From positions 878,563,199 through 878,627,198 of the forward strand of contig CM060912.1 in assembly GCA_030737875.1 (NCBI GenBank): DNA of 64,000 nt, written 5' to 3'. The stretch is from Allium sativum (lineage: Eukaryota; Streptophyta; Magnoliopsida; Asparagales; Amaryllidaceae). Below, one piece after another: positions 19,970-31,735 of the stretch (positions within the stretch are counted from its first letter, which is position 1; the number at the start of each line of letters is the position of its first letter). The notes beneath the pieces are model-generated. The model was not told the origin of the DNA. It worked only from the letters and a program-made list of their open reading frames with translations, and made no database searches. Both the position numbers and the translations under genes were made by a program.

Positions 19970-20016
19970 TACTTTTCTTTCGTCTTCTTTTCTTTCGTCC
20001 CCCCCCCCCCCCCAAG
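19970..20016 (+). other. Pyrimidine and poly-C tract near the E3 LTR 3' end
   Basis: A T/C-rich stretch ends in 15 C followed by AAG. In the 3' LTR the tract has 14 C (28266-28279) followed by AGG. E4 has the same design with 12 and 11 C. The arrangement resembles a strong 3' splice site, but no donor has been identified. Confidence 0.5.
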
Positions 20017-20407
20017 TCCACAGGGAGGGAATACCGCAGCTTGACCAGTTTTCACATCCAGCTTGAAGAGAAAGAATGTATTGCTTGGATCTCTTTCGTT
20101 TTGGACTATGGCTTTGGATTGCAACTATGGGGACTTATGCAGTTTACTTTTGTTTTTATGCTTCTTTAAGTTATGAAATGAAGACAGTTATGAGAATGTA
20201 ATGGTTTTTGGAAGTATTGTAAGACAATTATGACATGGTTTGTGTAACATGTATTTCGTTGAAATAAAAATTGCTGTTATTTTCCGCTGTTCAAAAATAT
20301 GTGTATTTATATCTGTCTTGTGTATCTGTGACTTATACTTATAAACCTCCACCAAAATTAGGGCATTCCCTTTGAGAGTGACCCTAACGGAGGTGGTGTG
20401 TTTCACT

Positions 20408-20419
20408 TGGTATCAAAGC
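20408..20419 (+). other. E3 primer-binding site
   Basis: TGGTATCAAAGC lies two bases after the 5' LTR. It matches the initiator tRNA-Met type site of E2 and E4 except for one base. Confidence 0.85.
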
Positions 20420-20592
20420 ATAGGATTACCAGATAAGATAAAAAGTTTTGAAAAATTCATTTCCAAAAAGAAAAATTTAAAGAAGCATTTTTAAAGATAA
20501 AATGTTATTTTATTTTAAAAAGGCAAAGTTCCCCCAAAGCCATAGGTACTATCTTTTATCCATCGTTTTGAATCTATCCTTTTTGTTTCAGC
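20420..20592. other. E3 leader between primer site and gag start
   Basis: This is an A-rich leader of about 170 bases with no further feature seen. Confidence 0.5.
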
Positions 20593-22302
20593 ATGTCCGA
20601 AGAACTTAACTTGCCAGAGGGTGTACCAATACCTGGTTGGTTTAGACGATTCTTAGAAGCGAGGGCCACTCAGCCAGGTCCTACCGTTCCCCCTCCCCCA
20701 GCTGCGGGAAATCATCCAGCTGCAGCAGCACCTCTTCCTCCACCTCCTCCGCGGGGTAATACTTTTGCTAAGATGTGTAAAGATTTCAAAGCTATGGGAG
20801 GAAAGTACTTTCAAGGAACCGAGTCCTTCGTGGCAGCTAGGAATTGGCTGAAGGAAACCGAGGACTTATTCGTCATCTTTGAGGTAGAAGATATGCAGAA
20901 GGTACAACTGGCAGTATGGCTACTTAAAGGCGAGGCTTCCTACTGGTGGGAAGTCACCAATGTAGAAAGACCAGTGGAAACATGGGAGGACTTTAGGTCA
21001 AGGTTTGAGGCTAAATTTCTCTCAGAAGCTGAAAGCAGTCTTCAGTTGGAAAAATTCTTATTTCTTAAGCAAGGGAATATGACAGTCAAAGAGTATGTTA
21101 ATCAGTTCGATCAGCTGGCTAGGTTCGAACTGGACCTAGTCAACACTCCGCACAAGAAGGCTCTCCGCCTTGTCAAAGGATTGAATGAGCCATTACACAG
21201 TTTGGCCATGACCCATATACTCATGGGAGCTACATATGAAAGCTTGGTGCAGATGGCATTGCTGAACGAAGAGGATAAGGGCAAGAAGGAGACAAAGGCA
21301 GAAAGCTCACAAGGGAAGAAAGAGGGTTTACAGCCTAAGAAAACAGACTTTAAGAAGGGTGGGAAAGACAACAAAGAGAAGAGGAAGTGTAATTTCTGTG
21401 GCAAAGTGGGGCACTTGGTGAAAGATTGCCGGAAAAAGAAGGCCAAGAAGAATGGTGGGTGCTTTTCTTGCGGTGAGACAGGCCACATGGCTAAGGATTG
21501 CCCAAAGAAACGAGGGCAAAGGCAGAGGGCTGGATCCACCTCAGGGGCACAGGCTCATGTGCTAGAAGCGCCACCTCTGCAACAGCGAGGTATAAATACT
21601 TCTGTAGAAAGTGTAGTTTATCTTTATGATCACCCAGTTCGCACTTTATTTGATTCTGACGCATCACACTCCTTTATTTCATCTGCTTTAGTAGAATCTC
21701 TGCACCTAGAAACTAGTATAGTAAAGGACCCCTTAATTGTTTCAAATCCAATTGGGGCCCCAGCTCATCTGTCTATGATCTGTGTGGGATTGAAAATTTC
21801 TATTCTAAGCGTAGAATTTAGATGTAGTGCCTTTGTTTTGGGTTTCTCGGGATATGGTTTGATTTTGGGCATGGATTGGCTATCCAGTAATGGTACCATC
21901 CTTGATTGTGAGAAAAGGGTGGTTAGGCTTCTGACCCAACTCGGTAACACTTGGGAAATTACTTGTAATCCCTCGTATGCGGTTATGCTTAGTTATCTTG
22001 AATCGCTAGATGCCTCTGTTGAAAGTTTGCAATTGTTTAGAGTGGTCCGGGAGTACCCGGATGTCTTCGAAGAGGTGAAGGGCTTGCCTCCGAAGCGGGA
22101 GATAGACTTCCGCATATATCTTGTAGATAATGCAAATCCCGTTGCGTTGCCCGTTAGACACATGACTCCACGGGAAAGGAAGGAGCTCGGTAAACAGATT
22201 AAAGAGCTTCTAGAGAAGGGGTTCATTAGAAGGAGCATTTCAGAATGGGGCGCTCCAATGGTGTTCGCTACAAAGGCGGATCGTTCACTCCATTTGTGTT
22301 GA
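20593..22302 (+). pseudogene. gag-pol: E3 gag, protease and start of RT; ends by frameshift
   Basis: The frame starts at the ATG at 20593 and matches the family N-terminus (PGWFRRFLEARAT). A proline- and alanine-rich stretch follows, then the Gag core (FKAMGGKYFQGTESFVAA, ASYWWEVTN, VNQFDQLARFELD) and two CCHC zinc knuckles (CNFCGKVGHLVKDC and CFSCGETGHMAKDC). The protease segment reads LFDSDASHSF, so the usual Gly after Asp-Ser is Asp, which should abolish activity. The frame runs into RT ([14 protein letters not shown]) and stops at 22300-22302 where two bases are missing relative to E2 and E4. Confidence 0.9.
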
Positions 22303-24961
22303 TTATAGGGAGCTCAACAAGCTAACGAAAAAGAATAGGCACCCTCTCCCCAGAATTGACGATCTGTTTGATCAGCTTGTAGCAGCGTCTGTTTTCTCCC
22401 AAATCGATTTGGCGACCGGTTTTCATCAGCTAAGGGTGGCTGAAGATAGCATCGATAAGACAGCATTCAGAACCCCAAACGGCTTTTTTGAATGGCTTGT
22501 CATGCCTTTTGGCTTGACAAACGCACCCTATTATTTCGTGGACCTAATGAGTAGGGTGTTCAGAGATTTCCTCAACAAGTTCGTAGTGGTTTTCGTAGAC
22601 GATATCTTGATCTTTTCAAAGAGTGAAGAGGAGCATGCCTAGCACCTAAGGGAAATCATGGAAACTCTGCGAGTCCATCAGTTAAAAGCCAAATTCTCCA
22701 AGTGCCACTTTTGGAGAGAGGAAGTAAGGTTTCTTGGGCACATAGTATCCAAAAATGGGTTAGCTGTGGACCCTGCTAAAGTAGTAGCGGTGCAGGATTG
22801 GAAGACACCAAGAAACGCAACTGAGGTCCGAAATTTTCTAGGGCTAGCAGGTTTCTACCGAAAATTCATAAGGGATTTTGCGAAAATCTCAGCTCCGCTC
22901 ACAAGGCTGACCAAGAAGAATCTAGTGTTCAATTGGGACTTGGATTGCGAGTTTGCTTTCCAACGACTAAAAAGGGCTCTTACAACAGCCCCAGTTTTGA
23001 CGTTGCCAGTTGGAAGCAAGATGTTCACAGTTTATACAGATGCATATGGGACAGGGCTAGGCACTGTCTTAATGCAAGAAGGAAGGGTAGTAGCTTATGG
23101 CGGAAGACAATTGAAAGTTCATGAAAAGAACTACCCGACCCACGATCTTGAGTTAGCCGCCATCGTCTTTACACTCAAGTCTTGGCGACACTATCTCCTA
23201 GGTGAGAAGTTTGAACTTTACACTGACCATAAATCGTTGAAATATCTTTTCTCACAGAAAGATCTTAACTTGAGGCAACAGAGATGGATGGAGTTTCTTG
23301 CCTCGTACGATTTCGAGATCTCCTACACTCCGGGCAAAGGCAACGTAGTGGCAGACGCATTGAGCCGAAAGAAACTAACCCTAAGCCCGCTGTTTGTTGA
23401 AAGACAAAGCCTAGAGTTTATAGCCAGCTTTGACTTTAGGCCTTCCTCCGATTTTGTACCAGGCTTGCTAGCATCTCTCGAAGTACGTCCGACTTTAGTG
23501 GATTCAATAGGGACAGCACAACGCGAAGACCCTCAGCTTATGGAGACAATTGATAGGCTAATTAGGGGTGAGACTTCAAGTCACCTCAGCAGATACTCCA
23601 TTGACGATAAGGGTTGGCTAAGGCGAGACGGAAGACTATGCGTCCCACAGACAAGGGATTTGGTAAAGACGGTTCTCGAGGAAGCACATCACTCCAAGAT
23701 GACGATACACCCAGGTGGAGATAAAATGTACAAGGACATAAAGAGAACTTTCTTTTGGAACGGCATGAAGAAGGACATGGCAGATTTCGTTTCTAAGTGT
23801 ATGGTGTGCCAACAGGTTAAAGCGGAACAGAAAAAGCCTGGCGGTCTACTCCATCCTCTAGAGGTCCCGCAGTGGAAGTGGGATAGCATCTCAATGGACT
23901 TCATTGATGGGCTGCCTAGGTCTAGAAGAGGCAACACTAGCATTTGGGTAATAGTGGATAGGCTTACTAAAAGCGCCCACTTTTTACCTATCAAAAGTAA
24001 AAGAACTGCCTCATCCCTAGCATCTCTTTACCTCAAGGAAATTGTTCGAGGAATACCCTCCAGCATTGTTAGTGACCGAGACCCTATCTTCACAAGTGAG
24101 TTTTGGCGGAGTCTGCAAGAAGCGGTAGGCACACAGTTATGCTTGAGCACAGCCGATCACCCCCAAACCGACGGCCAGACGAAAAGAGTGAACAGAGTTT
24201 TGGAGGACCTTTTAAGACTGTGCGTCCTTGACTTCAGAGGGACATGGGAAGACCATCTTCCTTTGGTGGAATTTGCCTACAACAACAGCTATCAAGCCAC
24301 CATCGGAATGGAGCCCTTCGAAGCTTTATATGGAAGACCGTGCCGATCGCCCACTTGTTGGTCGGAGTCTACTGATAAACTCATACTTGGGCCAGATATA
24401 ATCCGAAAGACTTCAGAAAAAGTAGACTTAATACGGAGAAGAATGAAGACAGCCCAAGACAGACAAAAATCCTACGCCGACAAGAGGAGGACCGACCTTG
24501 AATTTGAGGTTGGGGACAGAGTTTTTCTTAAGGTATATCCGCTAAGGAACGCTGTTCGTTTTGGAACCACAGGGAAGCTAGCACCAAGGTTCGTAGGGCC
24601 ATTTCCTATCATCGAGAAAATTGGGAAAATGGCCTATAGATTAGAGCTACCCGAAAAGCTGGCCGGAATTCACAACGTCTTTCACGTTTCGCACCTCCGA
24701 AAATGTCTACATGAATCTGCTGAAGTGATAGAGCCAAATATCCTAGAAGAAGCTGTAGTGGAACGCGAAGCAACCGTGAGGAAAGTTCCAACCCGCATAT
24801 TAGGAACGGAAGTAAAGAAGCTACGCAACCGCAAAGTCAAGCTCATCAAAGTTCAGTTGAGCGACGCCGAGGGAGACGCAACTTGGGAAACTGAAGCTAG
24901 AATACGCACTGCCTACCCTTTTCTTTTTGAGGGTACATCTTTGATCTTTCTTTTTCCTTAA
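22303..24961 (+). pseudogene. pol: E3 pol: RT, RNase H, integrase, chromodomain; one stop
   Basis: Reading resumes in the shifted frame with the RT motifs [25 protein letters not shown] and [14 protein letters not shown] stop is at 22640-22642. Beyond it the frame is open to 24961. RNase H shows [15 protein letters not shown] and TDHKSLKY. Integrase has the zinc-binding pattern H...H...CMVC and the catalytic region [18 protein letters not shown] and [10 protein letters not shown], where Lys replaces the usual catalytic Glu of QTER. Two residues present in E4 (Leu-His in the REIVRLHG segment) are missing in frame. A GPF-type motif (PRFVGPFPI) and a chromodomain-like end ([14 protein letters not shown]) finish the protein. 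Confidence 0.9.
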
Positions 24962-25507
24962 GTTGCGCTTTTATCTATGTATATCTCCTTGACCATATCT
25001 TTTAGGTAGAAACTCTTTGGATGAAAACATGTAATTGAAACATGTTATGGATGATGGTTGCAAGTGGTTGCAAGTGATTGCTAGTGGTTACTCGTGGTTG
25101 CATATACACGCACAATTTAGGTTTTAGATCGGCTCAGTCACTTCATGTTGCATGTGCATATATGTATTTATATTTGTATATGGTTGAAGTTTAATGTGTT
25201 GCCATATGGATGTCTCATTTATATGAGAATGATTATGCACCCATGTAAAATCATGAATAGGAAAATTTGCATACATAATGGATTCATGACACTTACATAA
25301 TTTGCATTAAGGAGGTCAACTGAATCAGTAGACCGACTGATTTTGCATTAGATAAGTACATGTACACACACTTCGCATATGATCATGAAGCATTAGAAGT
25401 CTTTTAAGGACAATGGATGCTCGTGTTTGATGGATGAATAGATGGATGTTTGGATGTTAAGATATACATTCTTCCTAACTTGAAGATTTCGGGGACGAAA
25501 TCCTTTT
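24962..25507 (+). other. E3 3' non-coding region
   Basis: It holds no gene. It ends with the conserved ATTTCGGGGACGAAA motif (25486-25500) ahead of the polypurine tract. Its T/G-rich middle is clearly related to the same region of E4 (shared AGACTGATTTTGCATTAGATAAG-like text near 25340). Confidence 0.6.
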
Positions 25508-25520
25508 AAGTGGGGGAGAA
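25508..25520 (+). other. E3 polypurine tract
   Basis: AAGTGGGGGAGAA directly precedes the 3' LTR. Confidence 0.85.
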
Positions 25521-28500
25521 TTGTATAACGTTAAGCTTCACGAATTAAAGTATAATTAATTATAAATGATGAAATCAAGGGAAATGGGTTACGCCATTGC
25601 GTTCGTCTCGAAATTCTGCTTGAGATAGAGCTCAAGTTTGCGTAAAACGGATATCATATGAAGAAGATATGGACGAACGAAGTTGGGCGAAAAACCAGAA
25701 AACGGGTCAGAATGCACGGGCGCACTTGGGAAGTGCGCCAGAACAGAAATGAACCAGCGCACTTGGGAAGTGCGCCAGTACATTTTTAGCCTGGCGCACC
25801 TGCCAAGTGCGCCCAGGTCAGAATGACCTGCTGGTCAGGTCTTGGCTGGCCTGATCAGGGTCTGGTCGAATTCTGATGCTTGGCTGAGTCACTAGGGCTT
25901 ACGTGTCACATTTTGAGTGGCTCTTTGAACTTTGTATGGTCTAGATTCCTCCTATCTTCATCCGACGGCTCAAAACAATTTAAAATTCTATAAATACAAC
26001 TTAAACCTAACCCTAAACTCACACAAATAATAGAATACAATTGCCGTCATGCTGCTGGAGAGGAACTAGGAATGGCCGTCAATTAGAAACCCTAGAGACA
26101 ATCCAACAAGCCTAAGAGGCAATTCAAAAGCTTAAAGCATCGACAACTAAATCAAAACAATGCCTACAACAAAGGATAGCATCTCCAAATTAAGAATTCA
26201 GATTCCTGAATTGAAGATTCGTCATACGTTGTAAGTAGAGTGCTATTCCGATGTGAATAAATAATTGTGTTTTGATTTGTGTAAAATGCGAAATAGAATT
26301 GTATTTGATTTGTGGTGATAATAATTCATATTTGAATGTTGCTTTGATTCTAAACGATTTGGGATGTTGTGGTATAACGATTGGATATTTGCAAGTATGT
26401 GATTCATGTTGAAAGTTAACAACTACATGTTTGTGGTAATTTATTTGAGATTCATGCAAGTATATGATTCACTATTATGCCAACATAATATATATTATAA
26501 TCACTTTTTGTGTAGTTGGATCCATTTGGGTATTATGACTTATGTGAATTTATGTTGGAATTGGCATCATGATTCAAGTGTAAAACCATACTTTTGTATT
26601 AGAGACAAAAGTAAACATCTTTGTGAACTTGTGTTGACTCTATGAACTTGACTAGACTATGTTTGGTGTTATGCCTAATTGGGAAACATGTTTTAGGCCT
26701 ATATTGTTATCAAAAATCATATGATAATATATGTGACACATAGCTAAGTTAGATTTACATTCCAATTGCAAGTTTGCATGAATAGATTAAAAACCATGAT
26801 TTCATGTTTAGGTATATTTATGCCATGATTATATGAATAGATCAAAAACCATGATTTCATGTTTAGGTAGGTTTATGCCATGATTATTTGAATAGATCAA
26901 AAAGCATGGTTTCATGTTTAGGTATGTTTATGCCATGACTATATGCTATTACAATGCAAGTTCACAAGTGCCAAATTTATGTTAATTAGTTCGCTATGTT
27001 GCAAGTTCAAGCGTTCACACTCCCCTTTTTATGTTACTTAGAATGGATAAACGCCATGTTCTAAGCCTCCCCTTTTTCATGTGGCTAAGTTGGGTTTAAA
27101 TGTTAAACCCAACATATGTTATATTGTAGCGAACGTATAAAACGGGGGTAGTGACGTTTGGGTTAAAATATAAAACATATGTTTTGGCATGTTTGACGCA
27201 TGCCAACGACCTTGAAAAACAATTAAGTGGTGTAAATTAATTTTACCCAATAAAGATGAATTTGAATAATGGGCCGCAAATATTTACATATAAGAAGAAA
27301 AGAGACAAAATATGTAAATTTAGAAAATATGATGTGTTTAACCTGAGGTTGGATTGAGTTGTGATATAAACCTGCCCAGAACCGCCCGGCTGTCCAGTAG
27401 TCACAACAATACCTATCCAATGTGGGTGGTTAAACACGGAGCCCAAGAAAGACCCGAGGTTAGACTGAGTTATGGCGTAAGACTGCCCGGACCCAACCGA
27501 CAACAGGCAGCCACAACAATATCTGTCTAATGTGAGAGGTCGAGGCTTTAATAAGACAATTAAGGCTGAGTCAGGATTGATAGGATTAAGTAAATTGAAT
27601 TAATACTTAATCAAAATGGAACATGCTAAACTATACAGACTGATTGGGGGTTAGGTTTACAAAACACTTAACCAACTTAGCATGTTGGCTAGAAATAGAA
27701 AACCTAGTAGCGGTGGGACCTTTTTCAGCGGTAACCCTACAAGGTGTATCAGGATACCCTGAACTAGGCAGGGTGGGGCACGATTACTGGGCTGACTGTA
27801 AGAGGTCAAATCGACGGCGGTGGTGCGGTAGTGTAGGTTCTAACGGGGTGCGGGCGTGCACACACTCCGGCGCAGAAAAATAAGGCACTGGGCACCAGTA
27901 GTATACCTGTGCATTCTAGAATTGTGTCGGGCCGCCACCATGGGACTTGATACACCCCATGGTGGGACCAGCATAGGTAACTACAACATCGAGGGTCGTG
28001 AGACACATGTAACTATGCGAGTAGGAGCCGATCATTAGAAACGGATCACTTCACCCTGATTATGGGGTGCTTGTTGGGAACTGGTTTATGTGGATGCAGA
28101 GATTAATCCGGGGTGCGATAAGTATATTCGACTCTAGACAACTTAACTTAGTTTATGGTGCTTTCCCATTTCCAGTTTATACTTATCATGCCCAATTCTT
28201 TATTCATAGACTGAATAGTCCTAGACTTACTCAGGCTTTATGTCTGACTCTACTTTTCTTTCGTTCCCCCCCCCCCCCCAGGTCCACAGGGAGGGAATAC
28301 CGCAGCTTGACCAATTTTCACATCCAGCTTGAAGAGAAAGAATGTATTGCTTGGATCTCTTTCGTTTTGGACTATGGCTTTGGATTGCAACTATGGGGAC
28401 TTATGCAGTTTGCTTTTGTTTTTATGCTTCTTTAAGTTATGAAATCAAGACAGTTATGAGAATGTAATGGTTTTTGGAAGTATTGTAAGACAATTATGAC

Positions 28501-28671
28501 ATGGTTTGTGTAACTCGTATTTCGTTGAAATAAAAATTGCTGTTATTTTCCGCTATTCAAAAATATGTGTATTTATATCTGTCTTGTGTATCTGTGACTT
28601 ATACTTATAAACCTCCACCAAAATTAGGGCATTCCCTTTGAGAGTGACCCTAACAGAGATGGGGTGTTTCA
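25521..28671 (+). repeat. E3 3' LTR, first 16 bases deleted
   Basis: It matches 17246-20405 closely and ends GGGTGTTTCA. The beginning of the 5' LTR up to the second GAAT is absent here. The junction has GAAT shared between the polypurine tract end and position 14-17 of the LTR, which fits a deletion between short direct repeats. Confidence 0.9.
27341..27543 (+). repeat. Tandem pair of covarying stem-loop modules (E3 3' LTR)
   Basis: Counterpart of 19060-19262. Both outer and inner arms can be found again. Unit B here reads GAGTTATGGC, which weakens one inner pair. Confidence 0.65.
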
Positions 28672-28676
28672 TTTCA
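28672..28676. other. E3 target-site duplication, right copy (TTTCA)
   Basis: This matches 17225-17229. Confidence 0.85.
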
Positions 28677-28791
28677 CGAATTAATTCACAGATTTGGAGA
28701 AATTTAGGGATCAAAATCGAATAATAAGGCCATGAAAAGTTAGGGCCGACATAATTCTGAAATGATTAGGGTTTAGGGTTTCTAATATATA

Positions 28792-28827
<36 letters not shown>

Positions 28828-29710
28828 TGTATTATTTAATTCACATATTACATGCTTATCGCTCCAAAATCCAAATCCAAATCCCAATGACTATCGCCTC
28901 TAACCAAATACCCCATTCTGGACATAATGGAATATGTTTCGTAAGTCAATTCGATCATTTCAGTCAGTTTTTGTCAAAATTAAAATATAAATCAATATAA
29001 GGTTAAATATTGAATTTGAACATATATTTTAATTTACCACGGGGACATATTGACTCCAAAAACTATGAAATTTGAATTCTAGCTATGTTTTACAAATACG
29101 GTTCTAGAAAAACAATTTCATCGAATTTGGAGATCGTTTGAAAAATGACTTTTTAACCAGCTTATTAAATTCAACTGAATTTACAACACGCATTTAAATT
29201 TGTTACGCTTAGATATTAATTCCAATTGATTTGAAATTTTAAACCTGGTAATAATTTGACATTCCGAATCCAATAAAATTAGTTTCATCAGAAAAGGGTC
29301 GTTTGCAAAATCACTATTATTAAGGATTTTAATAATATTAAAATATTAATAAATTCCATAGGGACTATTTGAAATTTTAATTTAGACATAACTTACAATT
29401 TATAAAGTGAAATCCCAATTTCTCACATTCGTTAGAAAGATATGGTTAATTAGATCCTAACATTTCTAGTTTCACCAAATTCTGATTTATAACGAACATT
29501 GTACATTCATTTAAATTTAAAACTAAATTTCCAAACTACTGCGCTATTACGAGCTCGTTTTAATTAAATTATATATTTATATGCTCAAATTTCGTTTTAA
29601 ATAAATTCTAAGTCGTTAATTCTCAAAATAAATCGTTTAAAATATTTAATTTCATTTAAAATCAATTAAAAATAATTTTTAAATTGGTTCCAAAATTCCG
29701 GGTTGTTACA
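28677..29710 (-). repeat. E5 left (3') LTR, start portion in minus sense
   Basis: In minus sense the LTR starts at 29710 with TGTAACAACCCGG. It matches 51886-52857 over its length with scattered changes and small indels (roughly 85 percent by eye). It contains a (TA)n(TGTA)n microsatellite at 28786-28832. No gene is visible; the 65-codon frame at 28803 is the microsatellite itself. Confidence 0.65.
28786..28832. repeat. (TA)n(TGTA)n microsatellite
   Basis: TA dinucleotides are followed by about seven TGTA units. The related LTR copy at 51961-51980 has only TA repeats. Confidence 0.9.
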
Positions 29711-29987
29711 ATCTCCCCCGCTTAAAACTTTTTCGTCCTCGAAAATGGAACGGAGCTTAAATTCATTTAACTAACCAACTCAACTTTCCTTCTGGCTTGA
29801 GTTCTTCAACCTTTCGGTCTCTAAGAACTTTCAGATTTCCCTGAAATTTGGGTAATGCCTTAAAATTCTAAAAAAATTCGCCATAACCTCCCTTGTACGT
29901 TGTGCTCAAAAAAATCACAAATAGTCTTAAAATGCTCCAATAAATCAATATATATATATATATATACATCAAATAAATTCCTGTTGG

Positions 29988-30200
29988 GAGATGTGCAAAA
30001 ATCTATCATCCCAATGCCCGTAAGTGGGATTTAAAAATCATGTGAACATCCATTATGGCATATATACACCCAAGGGAGATGTGTAAAATCTATCATCCGG
30101 AGACCCATGTGGGGGATTAGTCATGATCCATGTGCCTCATCTACAACAAGAGAGACGTGTATATTTTTGTCATCTCAAGACCTGTGTAGGGTTTGTTATT
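29988..30200 (-). repeat. Tandem repeat, about 85 bp x 3, in E5 interior
   Basis: Each unit has GGGAGATGTG or a variant, an A-run, CTATCATC, a short spacer and GTGGGATT or a variant. Copies are clearly diverged. Confidence 0.6.
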
Positions 30201-30666
30201 AAATCCTGCAATTTATCGTTATATGTTTATTAAGTCCATAATTAGTCCTCAGGTTAACCTGTAATTCATTCCTCTCAATAGAAGCATCAAATAATTACAT
30301 GCTCATATGGTAATCCAAACCTCTTCATATAAGCATCAAATAATTACATGCTTATATGGATATGTTATGTTATGCTGTCCATAATATATGCTATGTGGTG
30401 TAGTCCATACCTGTTTAGTATCCTATGGTGTATGTTTAATTTCACGTAAGAATCCATCACAGTGCATCTAATACACTCACAACAACAATAATAATAAAAT
30501 TGCGCAACAAACTAAATAAGGTGCACATGTTTAGTGGGCACACAATTTATTTCTTTGCTCAGCTTTAAATCAATAACCTATTTAGTATGTGTGTATATAT
30601 ATATTCAATTCCAACTAACTTCAAATCAATTCAACGTTAATTTTGATTTAGCTCAATTTTTCTTCT

Positions 30667-30671
30667 ATATT
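30667..30671. other. E4 target-site duplication, left copy (ATATT)
   Basis: ATATT precedes the left LTR and follows the right LTR at 41966-41970. Confidence 0.88.
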
Positions 30672-30949
30672 TGTAATAACCCGTATTTCTATTAACCTGT
30701 TATAACATAAATCGAGGCAGAATTCAATTTATAAATCTGAATCAAGGGAAACGGGCTATGCCATTGCGTTCGTCTCGGAAAAATACGCGAAATAGAGTCC
30801 GAGTTTTCGAAAACCGGAGTACATATGACCCGATTAAGGCCCAACGAAGTTTTCAGAAAAATTCAAAGTGAAAACAGATTTCAAATTCAAGTTTGAATTT
30901 GGAAATTAGGTCAGATTGGGCCAGGCGGGAAAATTCCCGCCAGAGCACC

Positions 30950-31022
30950 CAAGTCGACAGCCCTGTCGACTTGGGAGTCGACTTGGTTGGACCCAAGTCG
31001 ACTTGGCTGTCGACTTGGTTCA
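30950..31022 (+). repeat. GTCGAC palindrome cluster upstream of the TATA box (E4 5' LTR)
   Basis: Five GTCGAC sites lie in CCAAGTCGACTTGG-like contexts, with CCCAAGTCGAC and GTCGACTTGGG as inverted arms. The 3' LTR has six sites (39200-39285) because of a 15-base gain. The block ends about 123 bp upstream of the TATA box. Confidence 0.75.
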
Positions 31023-31144
31023 GCCGGGCAGTTTTGCCTGGTGCACCATTTTGGGGTTGTGTTGAGTATGGGGGCCAGATTCGGTTTTGAGGGCTGAGAT
31101 TGGAACTAGGGTTTAATCCAAAGGCTAGAACTAATCCTAATCTC

Positions 31145-31152
31145 TATAAATA
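31145..31152 (+). promoter_or_regulatory. TATA box of E4 5' LTR
   Basis: TATAAATA lies 473 bp from the LTR start and is followed by AAGCCCCTAACCTAGCCC. The 3' LTR copy is near 39410. Confidence 0.6.
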
Positions 31153-31540
31153 AGCCCCTAACCTAGCCCTAAATCATCATTATTCATTCATACAACTAAA
31201 CTATGGCAAAATCATTCCTCTCATGGCCTCCACTCCATTCATAAATTTCCTAAGTCATTCTATGAGAGATTTTCCATGCATACAAGTGTTTTCAAGCTTG
31301 TATTAGCATCATTAGCTTGCATTCAAGTCAAGTTTCTATATTTGCATCATAAAGAAAGAGTTTTGATCATTTTGGCTCAAGGGTTTTTCTATTAGAGCTT
31401 GCATTTTGGGTCTATTTGATTGCATAAGGGCTTTGTCATATTTTTTGTGCCTTCATAAGCATAGTAAGCCCTTTTCTACTTTCATATTTAAACTCTAAAG
31501 CTAATGAATGATGCAAGTTGTGTTTGATCATTATGATAGG

Positions 31541-31735
31541 ATATGCAAGTTTATCATGTTATGCAAGTTTGCTATGATATGATATGCAAGTTTATCATGT
31601 TATGTTATGCAAGTTTACTATGATGTAATATGCAAGTCTATCATGTTATGTATGCAAGTTTGCTATGTTATGATATGCAAGTTGCCATGTTATGTATGCA
31701 AGTTTGGGTTGATCATCTCACTCATGTTATCATGT
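31541..31735 (+). repeat. Short-unit array of ATGCAAGTTT in the E4 LTR
   Basis: At least eight ATGCAAGTTT or ATGCAAGTTG motifs alternate with ATCATGTTATG. The same array is in the 3' LTR near 39805-40000. It gives rise to an open frame that is not a gene. Confidence 0.75.

Larger units (their letters stand above)
17230..20405 (+). repeat. E3 5' LTR (3176 bp)
   Basis: It starts TGTAACACCCCGTG and ends GGTGTGTTTCA, just before the primer site. In order it holds three hairpins (17440-17545), a TATA box (17714), a 55-bp tandem repeat (18503-18660), the stem-loop pair (19060-19262), a 10-bp perfect inverted repeat around TTGATACAC (19654-19684) and a run of 15 C (19999-20013). Confidence 0.92.
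17230..28671 (+). mobile_element. E3: complete but inactive chromodomain Ty3/gypsy element
   Basis: Order: 5' LTR 17230-20405, primer site 20408-20419, gag-protease 20593-22302, rest of pol 22303-24961, 3' non-coding 24962-25507, polypurine tract 25508-25520 and 3' LTR 25521-28671. The target copies TTTCA fix the outer borders. It belongs to the same group as E2 and E4 but has its own LTR sequence. It is inactive because of a two-base deletion, an in-frame stop, a changed protease motif and a 16-base deletion at the start of the 3' LTR. It is nested in the left LTR of E5. Confidence 0.93.
29711..30671 (-). other. E5 interior, 3' part: polypurine tract and non-coding repeats
   Basis: In minus sense a tract AAGCGGGGGAGAT (29711-29723) precedes the LTR, itself preceded by the TTTCGAGGACGAAA hairpin motif (29730-29744). 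The rest is non-coding and holds three diverged copies of a unit with GGGAGATGTG and CTATCATC (29988-30200) and two copies of AAGCATCAAATAATTACATG (30283-30355). No pol remains. The interior is split by E4. Confidence 0.6.

Noticed and set aside
20593..24961. Programmed frameshift between gag and pol in E3
   Set aside because: The shift is inside reverse transcriptase, not at a gag-pol border, and E4 has a single frame throughout. It is a plain two-base deletion.
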